A stretch of DNA of 64,000 nt from Branchiostoma belcheri (lineage: Eukaryota > Chordata > Leptocardii > Amphioxiformes > Branchiostomatidae). How positions within the stretch are numbered: position 1 is the first letter of the stretch; each line of letters opens with the position of its first letter. The position numbers were made by a program, and so were the translations under genes. This document shows positions 46,223 through 59,900 of the stretch, in pieces. Location of the stretch: assembly GCF_001625305.1 (NCBI RefSeq), contig NW_017802713.1, positions 4,382,368-4,446,367 of the forward strand, given 5' to 3'. Under the pieces are notes generated by a model, which had not been told where the DNA came from, made no database searches, and saw nothing but the letters and a program-made list of their open reading frames with translations.

Positions 46223-48759
46223 CCTGAGATCTCCCATGACCCCGTCCCGGATGTACCCGGGGATGTGAGGAAGGCGATGTGAGCCTCCGTGACCTCCTGA
46301 CCTCTCGACAGAATCGCATCCGTGACGTTGACGTACGTTCTCACACTTTGGTCGATAGCCTGGGATACCAAACCTGTCCTCAGATTTCTACGGGCTCTTA
46401 TACCCTGGACATCGATGGCCATTCTGTAAACGCTATCACCCTGGGCTTTGTTCTGTTCAGCTGACCCATATGTGACCATGGATTGTCCAGACCGGTGTCT
46501 GTTGGCAGTTGTTGTGACATCCCGGAAGGCCCGTCTGTTTTGGCCCCTGTTTTTGACAACATGAAGCGAAAACCCTGCAGGATCAGCATAGAAAGGCATG
46601 GGGCCGCTCTCATCATCTGGGATCTCACTGTAGGTATGGTGTGGGACAGGCAGGGGGCGCTGTGCAGCAGCTCCGTGTTCTGTGATCTCCCAGGATGTGC
46701 GCGGGAGAGCCGGCAGAGGGCGCTGCGCAGCGGCCATGTGATCTGGGATCTCACTATAGGTGGGTTCAATGGACTGTAGAACAGCCGGCAATGACCTACA
46801 GGATGCCGCATCGTCTGGGGCGCACCCGCAAGTGTTTGCAGGGAGGGAGGCTGACCGGACCATCACGTCGTCGTGCGGGAGACTGGGCAGGGGCCTCTGA
46901 GCACAAGCTACGTCATCTGGGATCTCGCTGTAAGTAGGCTGGACGGAATGCAGGACAGTAGGCAATGACCTACAGGAAACCACACCATCCAACGCTATCT
47001 TGCCTGAACGTGCAGGGAGGGAAGCAGACCTCAGCAGGCCGGGGAAGGCAACCCCAGGCGGGACGGTCCAAACATGTGCATCGTCACTGTCCCTCTCATC
47101 CTCGCTCGTCCCTTTCGAGCACAACTTCAACACCAACACTAGAAGGGACGACAAGACCAGGCCGACCAATGCTGAAACTGCAACAACAGATATGAGAACA
47201 TGATCTGTTGACAGAGGCATGTCTGGTCCAGATGTGGAACTCGCCTTCAGTGTAGAGTTGTCTACCATTTCTGAAGATGGATAGTATTTCTCTGTATGTT
47301 TAGTGTAGTGTGTTAGGCTGACGGAGTGGCCAGTTTCTGTGCTGTAGGTTGCTTTGTGTGTCTGGAGTTGGTCCTGGGGAGTGGTGAAGAACAACGTTGT
47401 GTGTTTATCTTTGGTGAGCAGAATGCAGGTGATGTTCTTTGCATGGTCATGGTTGGCGTTTGTGATGGCTGTGTGTGTTTGACCGTATCCAGACTCTCTG
47501 GTGGTGAGTGTGTTTGTGTCTTGTGTCTGGACAAACGACATACCAACACCTTCAAAGGTTGAATTTCCTGTGGACAAGGACACCAGTTGGAAGTATGAAC
47601 TTCCACCTAGGTCCATTGCGATGCCTCCAGCGTATTCCCACACCTGCCTGCACTGCTCAAGTGTGTTGGTGTCCAGTTTGTCTGTCAGAGAGTCGTCAGT
47701 GGCCAGGACAACTACAGGGGGCTGGATAGAGATCAAGGAACTTTTCAAAATACCACAAGCGTATGCTGCGGGTCCAATGTTATATGGCACACTGTCAGAT
47801 GAGTCAAACATCCACCAAAACGAGAATCCAGGGGTTACCCCATTGTGACTGACACAGAAGTGGAACCTGGGCACCACAACAGCCATTGTTGCTGACCCTC
47901 TCATGGCATTGGCTAACCGATATAGGCTCCACATCATCTCATGTGGCTTTGCATCATGGACAGATGACAGCATACCACTGCTGACTTGGAGACTTCTCAG
48001 CCGAGACTGTCCCCTGAACACATCTTTATCCAAACATGACAGATCAGTACCACTCAGATCTAACCGGACCGGCTGTATGTGTTTGAATGACCTCGGGGAG
48101 ATGGATTTGATTTCATTCAAACCCAGGTTCATGACCACGATACCTTTAAGTCCAAAGAGCCAAGCAGGGTCTACAGCCTGCAACATGTTGTTCTCCAGAT
48201 CCAAGAAAAACAGACGGGTTAGGTTGGCAAAGCTTCCTGGCTGTATCTGCTTGATGCAGTTGTTGGACAAAGTCAGCCAGCGGAGATTTTTCAAGCCAGT
48301 GAACCAGGTCTTCTTGACATTTGTCAACCTGTTAGAATCTAGGGACAGTGTTTGGAGACTGGAGAACCCAGCGAGAGTGTTGTTCTTCACATCAGTCATC
48401 TTTGTATCCACCAAGGCCAAAGTGAGGACCACAGAATGCTCAAGCGGGGTCAGGCTGTTTGCTGACAGGACGTGGAATGGATACCCCCTTATTGCAACAT
48501 GTTGGGCCCCAGCAAGGAAAGAGAAAGGGCTTACAGGAGCAACACCCTCTTTCAGGACCCCACACATGACACATGTACCCGACACTTTCATCTGTCCCAC
48601 CTTGCCCTTGATAGGCACACACACCCGCCATCCAGCTACCTTACACTGAGGAGAACCTGGGCCATCTGAAGCTGTGCAGGTAGCTATGAAAAGCAGCAAG
48701 AACAACATGGCTGCGTTCTCCCTAGCGCCACTCCTAACCCTTGCATGCATCCTGGCCAT
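46039..48759 (-). CDS. Single-exon leucine-rich-repeat transmembrane receptor
   Basis: 906 residues without introns. The ATG at 48708 gives a normal signal peptide (MLFLLLFIATCTASDG); the longer start at 48759 adds 17 basic residues. Five to six LRRs span about residues 108-262 (for example LQTLSLDSNRLTNV and LRWLTLSNNCIKQI), followed by a Cys-containing ectodomain. A transmembrane helix lies near 520-547 (LISVVAVSALVGLVLSSLL). The cytoplasmic tail repeats a module RSASLP...CRSLP...TYSEIPDD: three TYSEIP tyrosine sites (about 609, 667 and 709) and two RSASLP serine sites, resembling docking sites for SH2 and 14-3-3-like proteins (inference). The C-terminus is encoded by a 28-residue repeat (TLPNTYWPWEIP) and ends early through a frameshift in the minisatellite. 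An innate-immunity or adhesion receptor is plausible; the ligand is unknown. Confidence 0.88.
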   Translation of the reverse strand: MARMHARVRSGARENAAMLFLLLFIATCTASDGPGSPQCKVAGWRVCVPIKGKVGQMKVSGTCVMCGVLKEGVAPVSPFSFLAGAQHVAIRGYPFHVLSANSLTPLEHSVVLTLALVDTKMTDVKNNTLAGFSSLQTLSLDSNRLTNVKKTWFTGLKNLRWLTLSNNCIKQIQPGSFANLTRLFFLDLENNMLQAVDPAWLFGLKGIVVMNLGLNEIKSISPRSFKHIQPVRLDLSGTDLSCLDKDVFRGQSRLRSLQVSSGMLSSVHDAKPHEMMWSLYRLANAMRGSATMAVVVPRFHFCVSHNGVTPGFSFWWMFDSSDSVPYNIGPAAYACGILKSSLISIQPPVVVLATDDSLTDKLDTNTLEQCRQVWEYAGGIAMDLGGSSYFQLVSLSTGNSTFEGVGMSFVQTQDTNTLTTRESGYGQTHTAITNANHDHAKNITCILLTKDKHTTLFFTTPQDQLQTHKATYSTETGHSVSLTHYTKHTEKYYPSSEMVDNSTLKASSTSGPDMPLSTDHVLISVVAVSALVGLVLSSLLVLVLKLCSKGTSEDERDSDDAHVWTVPPGVAFPGLLRSASLPARSGKIALDGVVSCRSLPTVLHSVQPTYSEIPDDVACAQRPLPSLPHDDVMVRSASLPANTCGCAPDDAASCRSLPAVLQSIEPTYSEIPDHMAAAQRPLPALPRTSWEITEHGAAAQRPLPVPHHTYSEIPDDESGPMPFYADPAGFSLHVVKNRGQNRRAFRDVTTTANRHRSGQSMVTYGSAEQNKAQGDSVYRMAIDVQGIRARRNLRTGLVSQAIDQSVRTYVNVTDAILSRGQEVTEAHIAFLTSPGTSGTGSWEISGEGTRITPRRASLPPVTLPNTYWPWEIPGEGTRNTPQRVSLPTVTLPNTYWPWEIPRGGNP

Positions 48760-50160
48760 TCGTTTCTTAATCTTTCATGCGAGAAGCTACGTGTCACTCA
48801 CCTGAAGTTTGTGTACTTGGTCCACAGATCTGAACATGTAGTCAGTGACCAACCTTCAGTCAGTTAAGCACCTCCTTTTTTCGTTTTAACAATTTTTTGG
48901 TACATACGTGACAAGCTTTACACCGCTTGCCGTGGCGGCGCCTGTATATACTTGTATAGGTTCATAGTGTTATGTTTATGAATATAGCGATTGCCGTATT
49001 AGAGTTTGTAATTCTACAAGAGCTGCGCAGAACCATGGTTCCAGATATGCAGACTAATCTTATGAAGTAGCTAATGATTATTAAGTAATATTAGGATCGT
49101 TGAACTGTATGTTTTGCTGAAACAATAAACCAATCGGTACAGTGCGTTTGTGATCGTGTTAGATTTATTAAATTTTCTTGAATTGCGTGGCAATCTTGTT
49201 CAAATGGTATTTACGACGCGGTCTTACATAGCCGAATATGACCTGAACACTAGCCTGTGTGTTTTGAGGTGTTTATTTGAGAATATCTACTAAAAAGCAC
49301 CAGGTATTGAGGACTACATTGGGTTATTGAAACATTCCACTTTAAAGAGCACTACATGGAGAAGGTGGATATAGAACTGTCCATTTTGGAATGAGAAGGG
49401 AGATGGACTGAAATATGCTGTATTTGCTCCCAAGCAAATGTCTTCCTTTCTAGATTCGTCATTTTCTTTATTCATCCCAAGAGAGGCCTAAAGTGTCTCC
49501 TGGCGCTCGTTACAAGAAAGATACGCGTCATTTTCACTTGTAGTGACAAGACCAGGACCTTTAAGTGTTCCAAGCTTGCGTCACATTCGTTAGTAACAGA
49601 AGTGTTTATACAGGATGCAACGAATTTCTAAACTGACCAATGAACGAACTATCAACCTCAAAGAGTTTCTCTGTTCTCTCAAGCAAGTGTATGTTATGGA
49701 ATGAACTAAATTTAAATTGCTCGGCAATCGTATATGGTACAATAATGTATGGCAATAAGGCCAACAACGCTACAAAGCTAATTATAACTCCAAAATTTTA
49801 TTGACAATATATGAGTTAAAATGTAGTCGTGTATGGATGATTTGGTCTCGCTTTTTGGAATGAAGTTGACCTATGTAGGCAGGTATAGGAGTTGGAATGG
49901 ACAACGATACTTGGAAACTGTTGCTATTAATATATTTCAAAGACTGGAACTGACATCGAACATTGACACTCAAAAATGATATACATAAAAGTAGGGTGTA
50001 CAAAAATATATATGAGCATCGGCCGGACTTTCATTGGCTAAAATCACAATTAAATCATGTGATTCTATAGCTTTATGGAACTTTGTTGGAGTGCCATCTC
50101 TGCTATAGCCGTCTAGTCACATATTTGTCAAGGAACCTGCAATTCAGCCAAGAGGCTGTG
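48760..50160. other. Intergenic, upstream of the LRR gene
   Basis: No gene was recognised. It contains the LRR gene promoter region; no TATA box was identified with confidence. Confidence 0.4.
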
Positions 50161-50400
50161 AGAGATTCTTATTTTGAATAAACCATTCATTCATTCACTC
50201 ATTAATATTCAAAACCTTCTCCTGAACACCAGATGACCAAAGCTGGATGAAGTTCTGGAGCAGTCTGACCAGATTTAGACTAGGGATGCCCCTCGGATAG
50301 GACATTAAATGGAGGACCTGTGTTTGGGGAGAGCCACATGCCACACACGTTAAAGAACCCACCACACCTCGAGAACAAGTAGGGGCATGCCCCGGTGTGC
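50161..50400. repeat. LINE 3' tail and SINE-tail-like fragment
   Basis: AATAAACC followed by (ATTC)n at about 50178-50200 is a LINE-type 3' end. The next 200 bp (GGGGAGAGCCACATGCC...CACCTCGAGAAC) match the tail of the minus-strand SINE at 2330 (CTCGAGGTGTGGCTCTCC). Confidence 0.5.
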
Positions 50401-50822
50401 GATGGTACAAACACTACTGTATGGAGTTGGTGATTCACTTCAAATCACCCGGACGGAGGCCTGGTGATCCTGTTTCATATCAGCTACATGGTGATTTGCA
50501 TCATCACCCGGACGGACGCCTGGTGAACCCCATCTTGTACTAAGCTAATGAAAGGTTATATCACCTTGTAAGGGGCGGTATAACCCCGACCTATATGATT
50601 GACCAATGATGACATTTGTGCAATAAAGTTATCATATACGACAACCCAAACAAGGAGTGCTCTCTCTTTTTATTACAAGAAGGAATGTCACAAAACATTT
50701 TGGAAAACAAGGAGAACATGTATATTTGTATTCACAAAGTCTGGTCTATCCCTTCTGCATAAATCTTACCAAGAAGAATTCAGCCTATAAAAAGGGAAGA
50801 GTTCTTATTGATACATGTATTA

Positions 50823-50958
50823 CATAAAGGTTGCTATGGTGATAGATGTGTCAGTTGCTATGGCGATAGATGTGTCAGTTGCTATGGTGATAGATGTGTC
50901 AGTTGCTATGGTGATAGATGTGTCAGTTGCTATGGCGATAGCTGTGTCAGTTGCCGGG
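50823..50958. repeat. 24-bp minisatellite at the RFC4 stop codon
   Basis: About five and a half units of GTTGCTATGGTGATAGATGT plus GTCA, the last being the diverged GTTGCCGGGGTGACAG. On the minus strand that diverged unit encodes the final residues CHPGN of RFC4 and contains its TGA (50949-50947). Confidence 0.93.
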
Positions 50959-53900
50959 GTGACAGAACTGCTGCATCATGACGGAGGTCAGGTCCATCAG
51001 CTGGAGAAACTCGTCCCCTCCGTCTGCAAGCCGCTGGTCACAAATCTGACAAGGAACGGGTTAGAAATAACAATGATTCGCATGGAAGTTTATCTGTTAT
51101 GAAAGTACAATGCTGAACTTCATATTCCAACACAAAGGGTACACAAGGATCAAAGTTGCAACAACCACTGTCAAAAGTATATCTCGGCTTTGGAACAGTA
51201 CTAGTCTACCAAGACACATCACCGACTCTCCCACACTCAGTCAATTCAAGGCTCACTGCAGGAACCACCTTTTGGCCTGATTCTTTTACACTTGAATTTA
51301 GCTTTTACCCAAAGTCTCCCATCCATTTCAATTAGTATCTCCACTTTTTTCACATATTGCTGCCAGGTAGGAATGTCTTGATTTTCTTATATTACTACTA
51401 TGTAAAAATGTTAGCCTTTCTAGGGGAAATTTGGTATGGGGAGGAAGAATGGATGAAATGTGCTGTATTTCCTCTTGAGCAAATGTCGGCCTTTCTAGTG
51501 TATTATAGCACTGTATTTTGTAAGCAGTTACGATATGTTATGTTTATTTCAGGTCTTGTATTTATAGTAGATTTCTTTATTTAATGTTTGTCTCCACGTT
51601 TGTATTTGTGGATTATCTGATACCAGTCACCACTGCCTTGATAGCCTGTGTATTGATCTGTTGTCATTGCCAATAAGGAAAGAAAGAAAGAAAGTAAAAC
51701 CAGTAGAGTTAAGGTTAGAGACATGTGACCTTATTCATGTGAGGCTTTGAGCACATCGGCAGAACGTACTGCACCTGTGCGAAACCCGTAGTGTATTATA
51801 GATAGCACTTCGGTAGAATGTCTCATATAAGGTCGTATTCGCGCATATAAGGTTAACATCTTGTCCGTAGTTTCCAAATGTTATGTTGGAAAAGATATCC
51901 TCTGCAACAGGCAAAATTCTGATGCAACGTTGACCAAAAATCCACCGCAAAGCGTGAAAATTTGGGGTTCTGCGCAGGCGCAGTACGTTCTGCCGACGCG
52001 CTGAGGCTTTGTGGGTACTAACTAAAGCACAGCTGAATCATGGTACATGTAATTTGTAAGGGTTCTTGACTTACTGCGATTTTTTCAGCAATGACTGACT
52101 TCTGCTTGTCTGTTAGGTTTTCTCTGGGCAATACTTCATCATGGATCTGAAAAAAAACACTGCAAATTACTTTAAAATCTGTATAGTCATCTGCTACTTT
52201 ACAGAAGAAATCAGATATTTTAATGCTCAAGGAAGTATTTTTGAGAATTTATTGGTGCAACCAAAGAGATGGTCTAATGCACTTTCAATTGGCTTAGTAG
52301 CTTAAAGTGGGTGGAGCCATCACTTCCTCCCAGCATGCTAGCCATCATTTCCTTACAACTTGATCTTTATGTCAATCTACAGTAACCTTATTAGTTTATT
52401 GCATTCCTTTGCCTACTAACACAAGCAAACAGTATCGCACCTACAATGTAAACAATACCGCTGTAAAAAGGGTTAAGGTAGTCTCATAGCCTTTATGTGA
52501 GGCCAGTAGGGACAGTGGGTTGTTAATTGACTCATCATCATCAATATCATCATTGGCAGTCCAGTCTCGGAAGACTATCTTGTCGCCACCCTGGGAGTGC
52601 ATCGTCTACTGTGGCTGTAAAGTCCGATTAATTGACTAGTACTAGTATATTTAGTGCATAGTATTGGAAGGCAGAACCCATCCCTCTCCTTTCACTGCCT
52701 TTTACCTCCCCAACCAAAGTTAGGGACCCATTTCACACCTGGGTTAAGTGAGTTAAAATTGCCAAGGCCAGAATTGATCTGTAACATGGCAGGATTTAAA
52801 CCTGTTGATTACCTGTTGGTTCTGAGCCTATTCCACACTACCTCACCCCTGGACCTAGAAGAAAACATACCAGGCTGTGTGCCATTCTCACCTGCAAGAT
52901 GACCTGTCCTGCTGAGTAACCTTCTGCTTTCAGATCCTGTATAGTGAGAATAAAGAAATGAAAAAAAAAGCAAGAAAATCATAATTATGTTTCACAAGTA
53001 TAACAAATACAATAAAAGATGTCAGACGTGAAATGTACGCAATTCTTGGCTTCTTGTCACTTTTAAATGAATAATGCTCACCAAACAACCAAAGGCTTTG
53101 TACGATAAAATCACATTCAAATCTGAGATTCACAAGTACTGAACACACTCAACCAGTACAAACAAAATCAGACTACCAAAACCAAAATCCAACTCTCAGA
53201 AAAGGCGCTTCCTGTACAGAATGTCACAATTGTGGACCAATGCAGGCGGCAACTAGCAAAGTACAATTGGACTGTAAATAGTGTATTTAAGGGATTGTGT
53301 TATGTTTGCTACATTGTACATACTGTTAACTATGTAATGTTTTTGTACATTCCTCTTCAATTATGAAGTAATGTGTAGACCACAGGAAGAATAGCCTCTT
53401 ATGAGGCTAATTGTGGTTCTAAATAAAACTCAAACTCAAACTCCTGACTGATTTTTTCAATGTTGATCTCCAATATTCCTGCTGCCTTCAGCAGGATTCT
53501 GAAGCCTTTGGCCTTCTGTTATTTTGCCTGTCAATCTTCCACCTACCCACTTGGGGTCAACCTACTTTGGCTGGACAGATACACAAATGGACAGCTCAGC
53601 CACCCAAAATGATACTTCTGTACCCAAAAGTAAATCTTATGACTGTACATGTATTTTAGCTTCCTAAGAGTAACACCAAACCATCTTTTAATGGTTTGAA
53701 CTGGTTTAAATTCTTCAAGACGATATTGCTGCAATGACTGTGCACTACTGTACCTTAATGTCTGAAAGAAATCTAGAACTTACCTTGACAGATTTCTCAA
53801 GTTTTTCGTAAGAGTCAGAGTAGCAGGTCTGGATCAGCTGTGTGATCATGTCCTTTGGGATGACCTGTTGGGGTCAATATTATTTCAGGTCATGGGTTGG

Positions 53901-56900
53901 CTTTAGGAAGGGCATCCAGCCGTAAAAATCTTGCTCCAAAAAAAGACTTGCATTTGATGCAAGCAAGTCTAACCCCCGTTTCGGGGAAAAATGACGTTAA
54001 AATTGGATTTAAAAAAAAGTTAATTTTTAACATATTTGTGACGTACGGGTTAAGGAAAATGAACATGTTTATGGAACATAATCTTCACAGTGGCGGCAAG
54101 TGCAGGGAGAGGATGAAAGACCAATGATTTAACAATGTTGATGACAAGTTCACGGTACAGAAGTGGCTGTGAAGACTGAATATAAAAGTACTGTGAAGAA
54201 AGCAGGAACTAGAAAGGAAACATTTTTAAAACAAATACATGTGTACATTATGTTTACCTTCACATGGTCTAGCCCAACAAAATACTGCTCTGTTTATTCT
54301 TACTATAATACATCCAACTTGTTATACATGTATATAGAATAATAATGTTATCCAACACCAGAGGGTGTCTTATACTGCAGCAGTTACCATGGTGACAGCC
54401 GTCTGGTCCAGGTCATTGACCTTAATATGTGTTTGGAGAAGAAAAAAATGACCAAATATGTTTTCCCCTTGTGAAGCTGGGTAAACAAAATTACAGTACT
54501 CACCCCAGTGATCTCCAGAATGTCCTTCTCTGTGACAGCATCCTCCCCCTTCAGTCTGTGAGCACTCTGCAGGTATGTGATGGCTTTCCTCAGGTCTCCT
54601 TCACTGGTGTCTATCAGGGCAGTTATAGCCTGGGAGGAGGACAAGAAGACACAATCCGTTACATTGATAAAATAATATGTTGTTGACTTGTTTAAGATTT
54701 GATCCACTCACACCAGGGTGGATCACAGGTCTTTAATTTTTGGCGACGCCTCAGAGGGGAGCCTATTGGTACAATATTGTGTGCAGTTTGCAAGAATTCA
54801 AGGAATTGTACAGGAATTTTATCCACAGGCATGGAATGTCCACAGGAATGTCTCATAGCTCTGGAGTTTTGCTGACACACATCTATGCCCACAGTCCTAC
54901 TTAGTGAAATTCCTGGAAACCCTTGGGACATTGTAGATGCTCATTTACTATACGCTAAGGAGAGATTTTGAGTGAATATATGTCATATGTTGCCAAAAAA
55001 GTAAAAAAAAAAGGATTGGAAAACGATTACTAATGTCATAGAATGCCGCAATCAATTCAGGAAAAGAAGAAAATGTGAAGAAATGAAAATGAAGAGTCTA
55101 TTATTATTCGCCATGCCGTACTCTGTGTGTTTACATTTGTTCAACCTTTATGACCACATAGATTTAATAATGAAGTAACCTTTTTTTGCCAAACTTTTTT
55201 TTTCATTCGCATGCTCGCATCAGTTTCGTGGTTCCCAGAGGATGTCATCCATATAATCAAACTAACATGGCCTTACTTACTTACAAAATCATCACCAGTT
55301 CTGACTTAACATGAAGACGACAAAAGGCAGGACAAAATCAAATCTGTATCAGCTGCTGTTGACTAACTCTACCTTGTCCTCAGCATTGACCTTCTCCGCC
55401 TCGGCGATGTGCTTGAGTCTTGCCTGCAGGATGTCGGATGACAGAGGCTTGAAGCGGAACTTTGAACATCTGGAGGCCAACGGCTCAATAATTCTGCAGA
55501 AAAAAACAACCAGAAACATATCAAAACTAGAAAGGTAACATTTGCAAAGCAAATGCATAATGTTTAAGTTCACATATGGTCTGCTCTGTTAATTCTTACT
55601 CAAACACATTCATATATATGGTGCCAGGAGTCTAAATCCCTCCTGCTATAAAATTGCGACATGATATAACCCAAAACTAGTTACCATGGTGACAGACATC
55701 TGGTTCAGGTCATTGACCTTATTGGTTTGGAGAAGAAGAGGAAACAGAGCAAAAACAATTATATGCTTTCTTTGGGTAAACATAAAGACATCAGAGATTT
55801 CTGGCTTCCAGTTTGTTGGTTTTATTAGGATCTTTATTAGTGCCACATAAATTTCATACTGTGTCTTTCTAGAGTCTACCAGGGTGATGATGTAAATCAC
55901 TGTGTTGTTAATATGCGACGTGAGTTTGCTAGGCCTCCATCAGGGTGATTTTTAGTGAATTACTATTGTAAGTTCCGTATACTTAGCAGACAAGGAGGCC
56001 AGACGATGAGTAGTGTGGAGCTGAATCTATTCTGCTGTAGACAATACACAGCTTTCCATGTGCTCTAGTTCACCTCTGACCCCGGGTTGGCCCATACCAT
56101 TCCAACCCGGGGGTGTTCTATTTCAGCTACTTACACTCTTCCCCCCTTACATGAAGAAAACTTCTCCTGAAGTAAACAGCTTATAATACTGTATATAGGT
56201 TAACATAACAAAATGCAACAATAGTAATGGAAAACGGTCCGTATCAGTTAACGAATGAAACAGTAGTAACGTTACAATTATAGATTCTACTGAATAAAGC
56301 TGAAGTCTATAGATCCATAAAGCTGATCCTGCTAGGTGTCAGGAGACACGGAACGAACACTAGTACATAGTGATAGACATCAGCAAGTATTACCGTAGGC
56401 TATAAATACGCAATGTTGCTTGACATCTAAGTAACAGGAAGGCATAAGAAAAGAGTACAAATAATGTTTGCTCCTAGCGAGCTTCTTATATGCCACATGT
56501 ACTTTCTACTCATGTAGTCCTGTTCAACAGTCCTGTACATGTTTATCAGTCCGCACTGTACAGCATTATCAGTCCACATCAAAGTCGTTGTATCGCAACG
56601 GCGGCCGCACTGCACGACCAGACCTCGTGCTTTGTTGAGCTGGATGGCTTCGCGGTTGCGCGTGTACAGGGGGTGCGTCATTGACGGGCTGAGCTGTATT
56701 CTCTGGAAGCGGTCTGTTGGCGGGCTGAGCTGCATTCTCAGGAGGCGTGTGGCACTGCTTCAGTCTATTGTAATGGACGACCTGAGTTTTGTGATTGGTT
56801 TCATTCTCGATGCAGTGTTTAAACCCGACTGCCGCACATCCCTGACCACATATGGTCCCTTCCACTGAGGCTGGAGTTTCTTTCGCTGCTTCGTCGGATC

Positions 56901-59900
56901 GTGTAGCCACACTCGGTCACCAACTGCATACGGCTTGTAGCAAACGGTGCGATCGTACGCCGCTTTTTGTCGGTCACTCGCTTGCCGTGTGTTTTGTGTC
57001 ACGTGGGCGAAGGCGGCGCGGAGGCTGCTTTTCAGGCTTCTGGCGTACGACGTGGTCGAATTCGTAGCTGATGTGGCATGTGGTGTCGTGTCGAAGATCA
57101 CGTCAGCGGGCAGATTTGCTTCCCTCCCATGTACAAGGTAGAAGGGAGTGTAGCCAGTAGATGCATGTATGGACGTATTGTACGCCAATAATATGTGCGG
57201 CAGGTGGTCGTCCCAGTCGTCGCCGGTAGACGAAACATACTTGGAGAGCATGGACTTTAACGTTTTATTAAAACATTCCACGAGTCCGTCCCCTTGGGGG
57301 TGATACGGTGTTGTACGGCTTCTGGCAATACCGAGCGTCGTGTACAGCTCTCTCATTGTCTCCGCCTCGAATTGTCGACCTTGGTCCGAGTGTAGGGACC
57401 GGGGTACTCCATGTTCCCGGATGTAGTGTGTAAAGAGCACTTGTGCTACAGTGGCGGCATCCTGTCGCGCCAAGGGATAGGCGTTTGTATACTTGGTGAA
57501 GAAGTCTTGTACCACTAGACAGTATCTGTTACCCTTTTTCGACACAGGGAGTTCTGTTAAGTCCATGGCAACCTTCTCGAAGGGCTGGCTGACCTTTATG
57601 GGTTGCATGGGCGCTCGGGCGGAGGGTGTTGGTGTGGCACGGGTGGCGCACTTGGTACAGGAACGGCACCAACGCTTTACTTCCTGGGTCATCCCCGGCC
57701 AGTAGAACCTGATATAGACCCGTTGGAGCGTCTTTGTAGGACCCAGGTGGCCGGAACAGGGACCGTTGTGAAGTTGTTGGAGTACTGTCGGGATGAGTGG
57801 TTTGGGTAATACTCGTTGGTGGAGGATACGACAGCGAGCGTTCGGTCGCCAGCGGCGACAAAGCAGTCCATCAGTCACTCGTAAGGTGGAGAACTGGTGC
57901 CATAGGGCCTTCAGAAAACGGCCACGAGTATGGACAGCAGCATACGGCGGTCGTCGTCCGCGTTGTTTCCAGCGGAGCACCTCAGCGATGTCAGGGTCTG
58001 CTCGTTGGGCCTGTTGCAGGGTGGACAGGGTGAGAGAGTCCGGAGCAGCCTGTGGTTGGTCCACAGCATTGACGGAGGAATCGCTAGTGGCTGGGGTCGT
58101 CGACAAGGGTGCTGGTTTTGCTGAGTCCTTGGCCGCAGTGTCAGTAAGTGGCTGTTGTGCAGCATGTTGCGATGCAGGGGTTGGCCGTGGTGGTGCCACA
58201 GCCGTAGCCTCGGGCTGTCCTGCGTTGGCTGTCCTCCCCGGTGTTGGTCGTCGAGACATGGCGTCAGCGTTGTTGTGAGACTTGCCGGCCCGATACGTGA
58301 TGGTGAAGTCATATGTGGACAATTCAATCGCCCATCTGGCACGTCGGCCGGTCGGGTCAGTGGAGATAAGGTTGGGGCTGAGGCCGATCAGGGGCTTGTG
58401 GTCAGTGACAACTGAGAACGACTGTCCCGCCAAGTAGGAATGGTAATGGCGGATGCTCCAGACCACGGCAAATAGCTCTCGATCATATGTGAACCAGTTT
58501 CGTTCCTACTTGGTCAATGTTTTGCTTGCATACTAGATGACACGTTCACCAGACTCGCCCGGTTGTGTCAAGACGGCCCCGATAGCAGAGTTGGACGCGT
58601 CCGTGTATAGGATCAAGGGAGCAGTGAAGTCCGGGTATGCCAGCACAGGTGGGGCCACCAAGGCAGCCCGCAGGGTTTCAAACGCTGTCTGGCATGCGTC
58701 ATCCCAGACAAAAGCAACGTGTTTCCTTGTCAGGGCTATCAGGGGGTCTGCGATGCGAGCAAAGTTCTGTATGAATTTGCGGTAGTACGATGCCAGGCCC
58801 AGGAAAGCTCTGACTTCAGCCGTTGACGTTGGCGTTGGCCACTGCTGGACTTTCTCTGTGTTGGTCGGGTCAGGCTGAATCCCTGCCTGGGAAACAATGT
58901 GGCCGAGGAAACGAACCCGCGGCTGGGCGAACTGGCACTTCTTGGCATTCAGTTTGAGATTGGCGGCACGGAAGCGTCGGAAGACCTCTTCCAAGGTGGT
59001 CAGGTGTTCCGAAAATGTCCGCGAGAAGACAATGACATCGTCCAGGTAAGCCAAACACGTCTGCCAGTCTAAGCCAGCGAGAAGCAGTTCCATGAGGCGC
59101 TGGAAAGTGGACGGCGCGTTGGTGAGGCCGAACGGCATGACCTTGAACTGGTACAGACCGCGTCCAGTGGTAAAGGCGGTCTTCTCACGGTCGTCGGGAT
59201 CGATGTTCACCTGCCAATAGCCGGACGTCAGGTCAAGGGTTGTGAAGAAGGCGGACCCGGCCAACGCATCGAGGACGACATCAGTACGTGGGAGGGGATG
59301 GGCGTCCTTGACCGTTGCTTGATGTAGTTTGCGGTAGTCAACGCAGAACCGAAATGAGCCATCTTTCTTCCGAGCCAGTACTACTGGAGAGGCCCAGGGG
59401 CTTTGGCTTGGTTCTATGACGTCGTCCGCCAGCATGGTGTCCACCTGTCGATGAATTTCTGCCTGACGGTGGAGAGGTGTGCGGTGTGGTCTCTGTTTGA
59501 TGGGCGGACAATCGCCCGTGTGAATGCGGTGAGAGGTGAGATTAGTCCGGCCCCTGTCTCTCGAGCCGGTNNNNNNNNNNNNNNNNNNNNGGGCAGTTCC
59601 AAATTCTCAACAGTTCAGTGCGAGCCGACAGCTTACCTTGACAGGAAAGAGAGCGTAGCGGTCCGGGAAGTTGAAGGTAGACGCACATGGGCCAGAGGGG
59701 GGGAGGGGGCGAGTACTGCCGAGGCGGCGAACGCAGCGATCCGCCGGTTGTTGACGAATAAGTCCGGTGGTTAGGGACGGCGAAGAGTCCGAACACCGCT
59801 GCCACCAGTGTAAGTTCCGTATACTTAGCAGACAAGGAGGCCAGACGATGAGTAGTGTGGAGCTGAATCTATTCTGCTGTAGACAATACACAGCTTTCCA

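Noticed and set aside
47903-48649. 248-codon plus-strand frame opposite the LRR gene
   Set aside because: Antisense shadow of the LRR coding sequence; no domain or signal supports it.
50815-51102. Plus-strand frame with repeated VAMVIDVS
   Set aside because: It is the translation of the 24-bp minisatellite, antisense to the last RFC4 exon.
57793-58278. 161-codon plus-strand frame opposite the integrase
   Set aside because: Shadow frame in GC-rich pol DNA, no recognisable domain.
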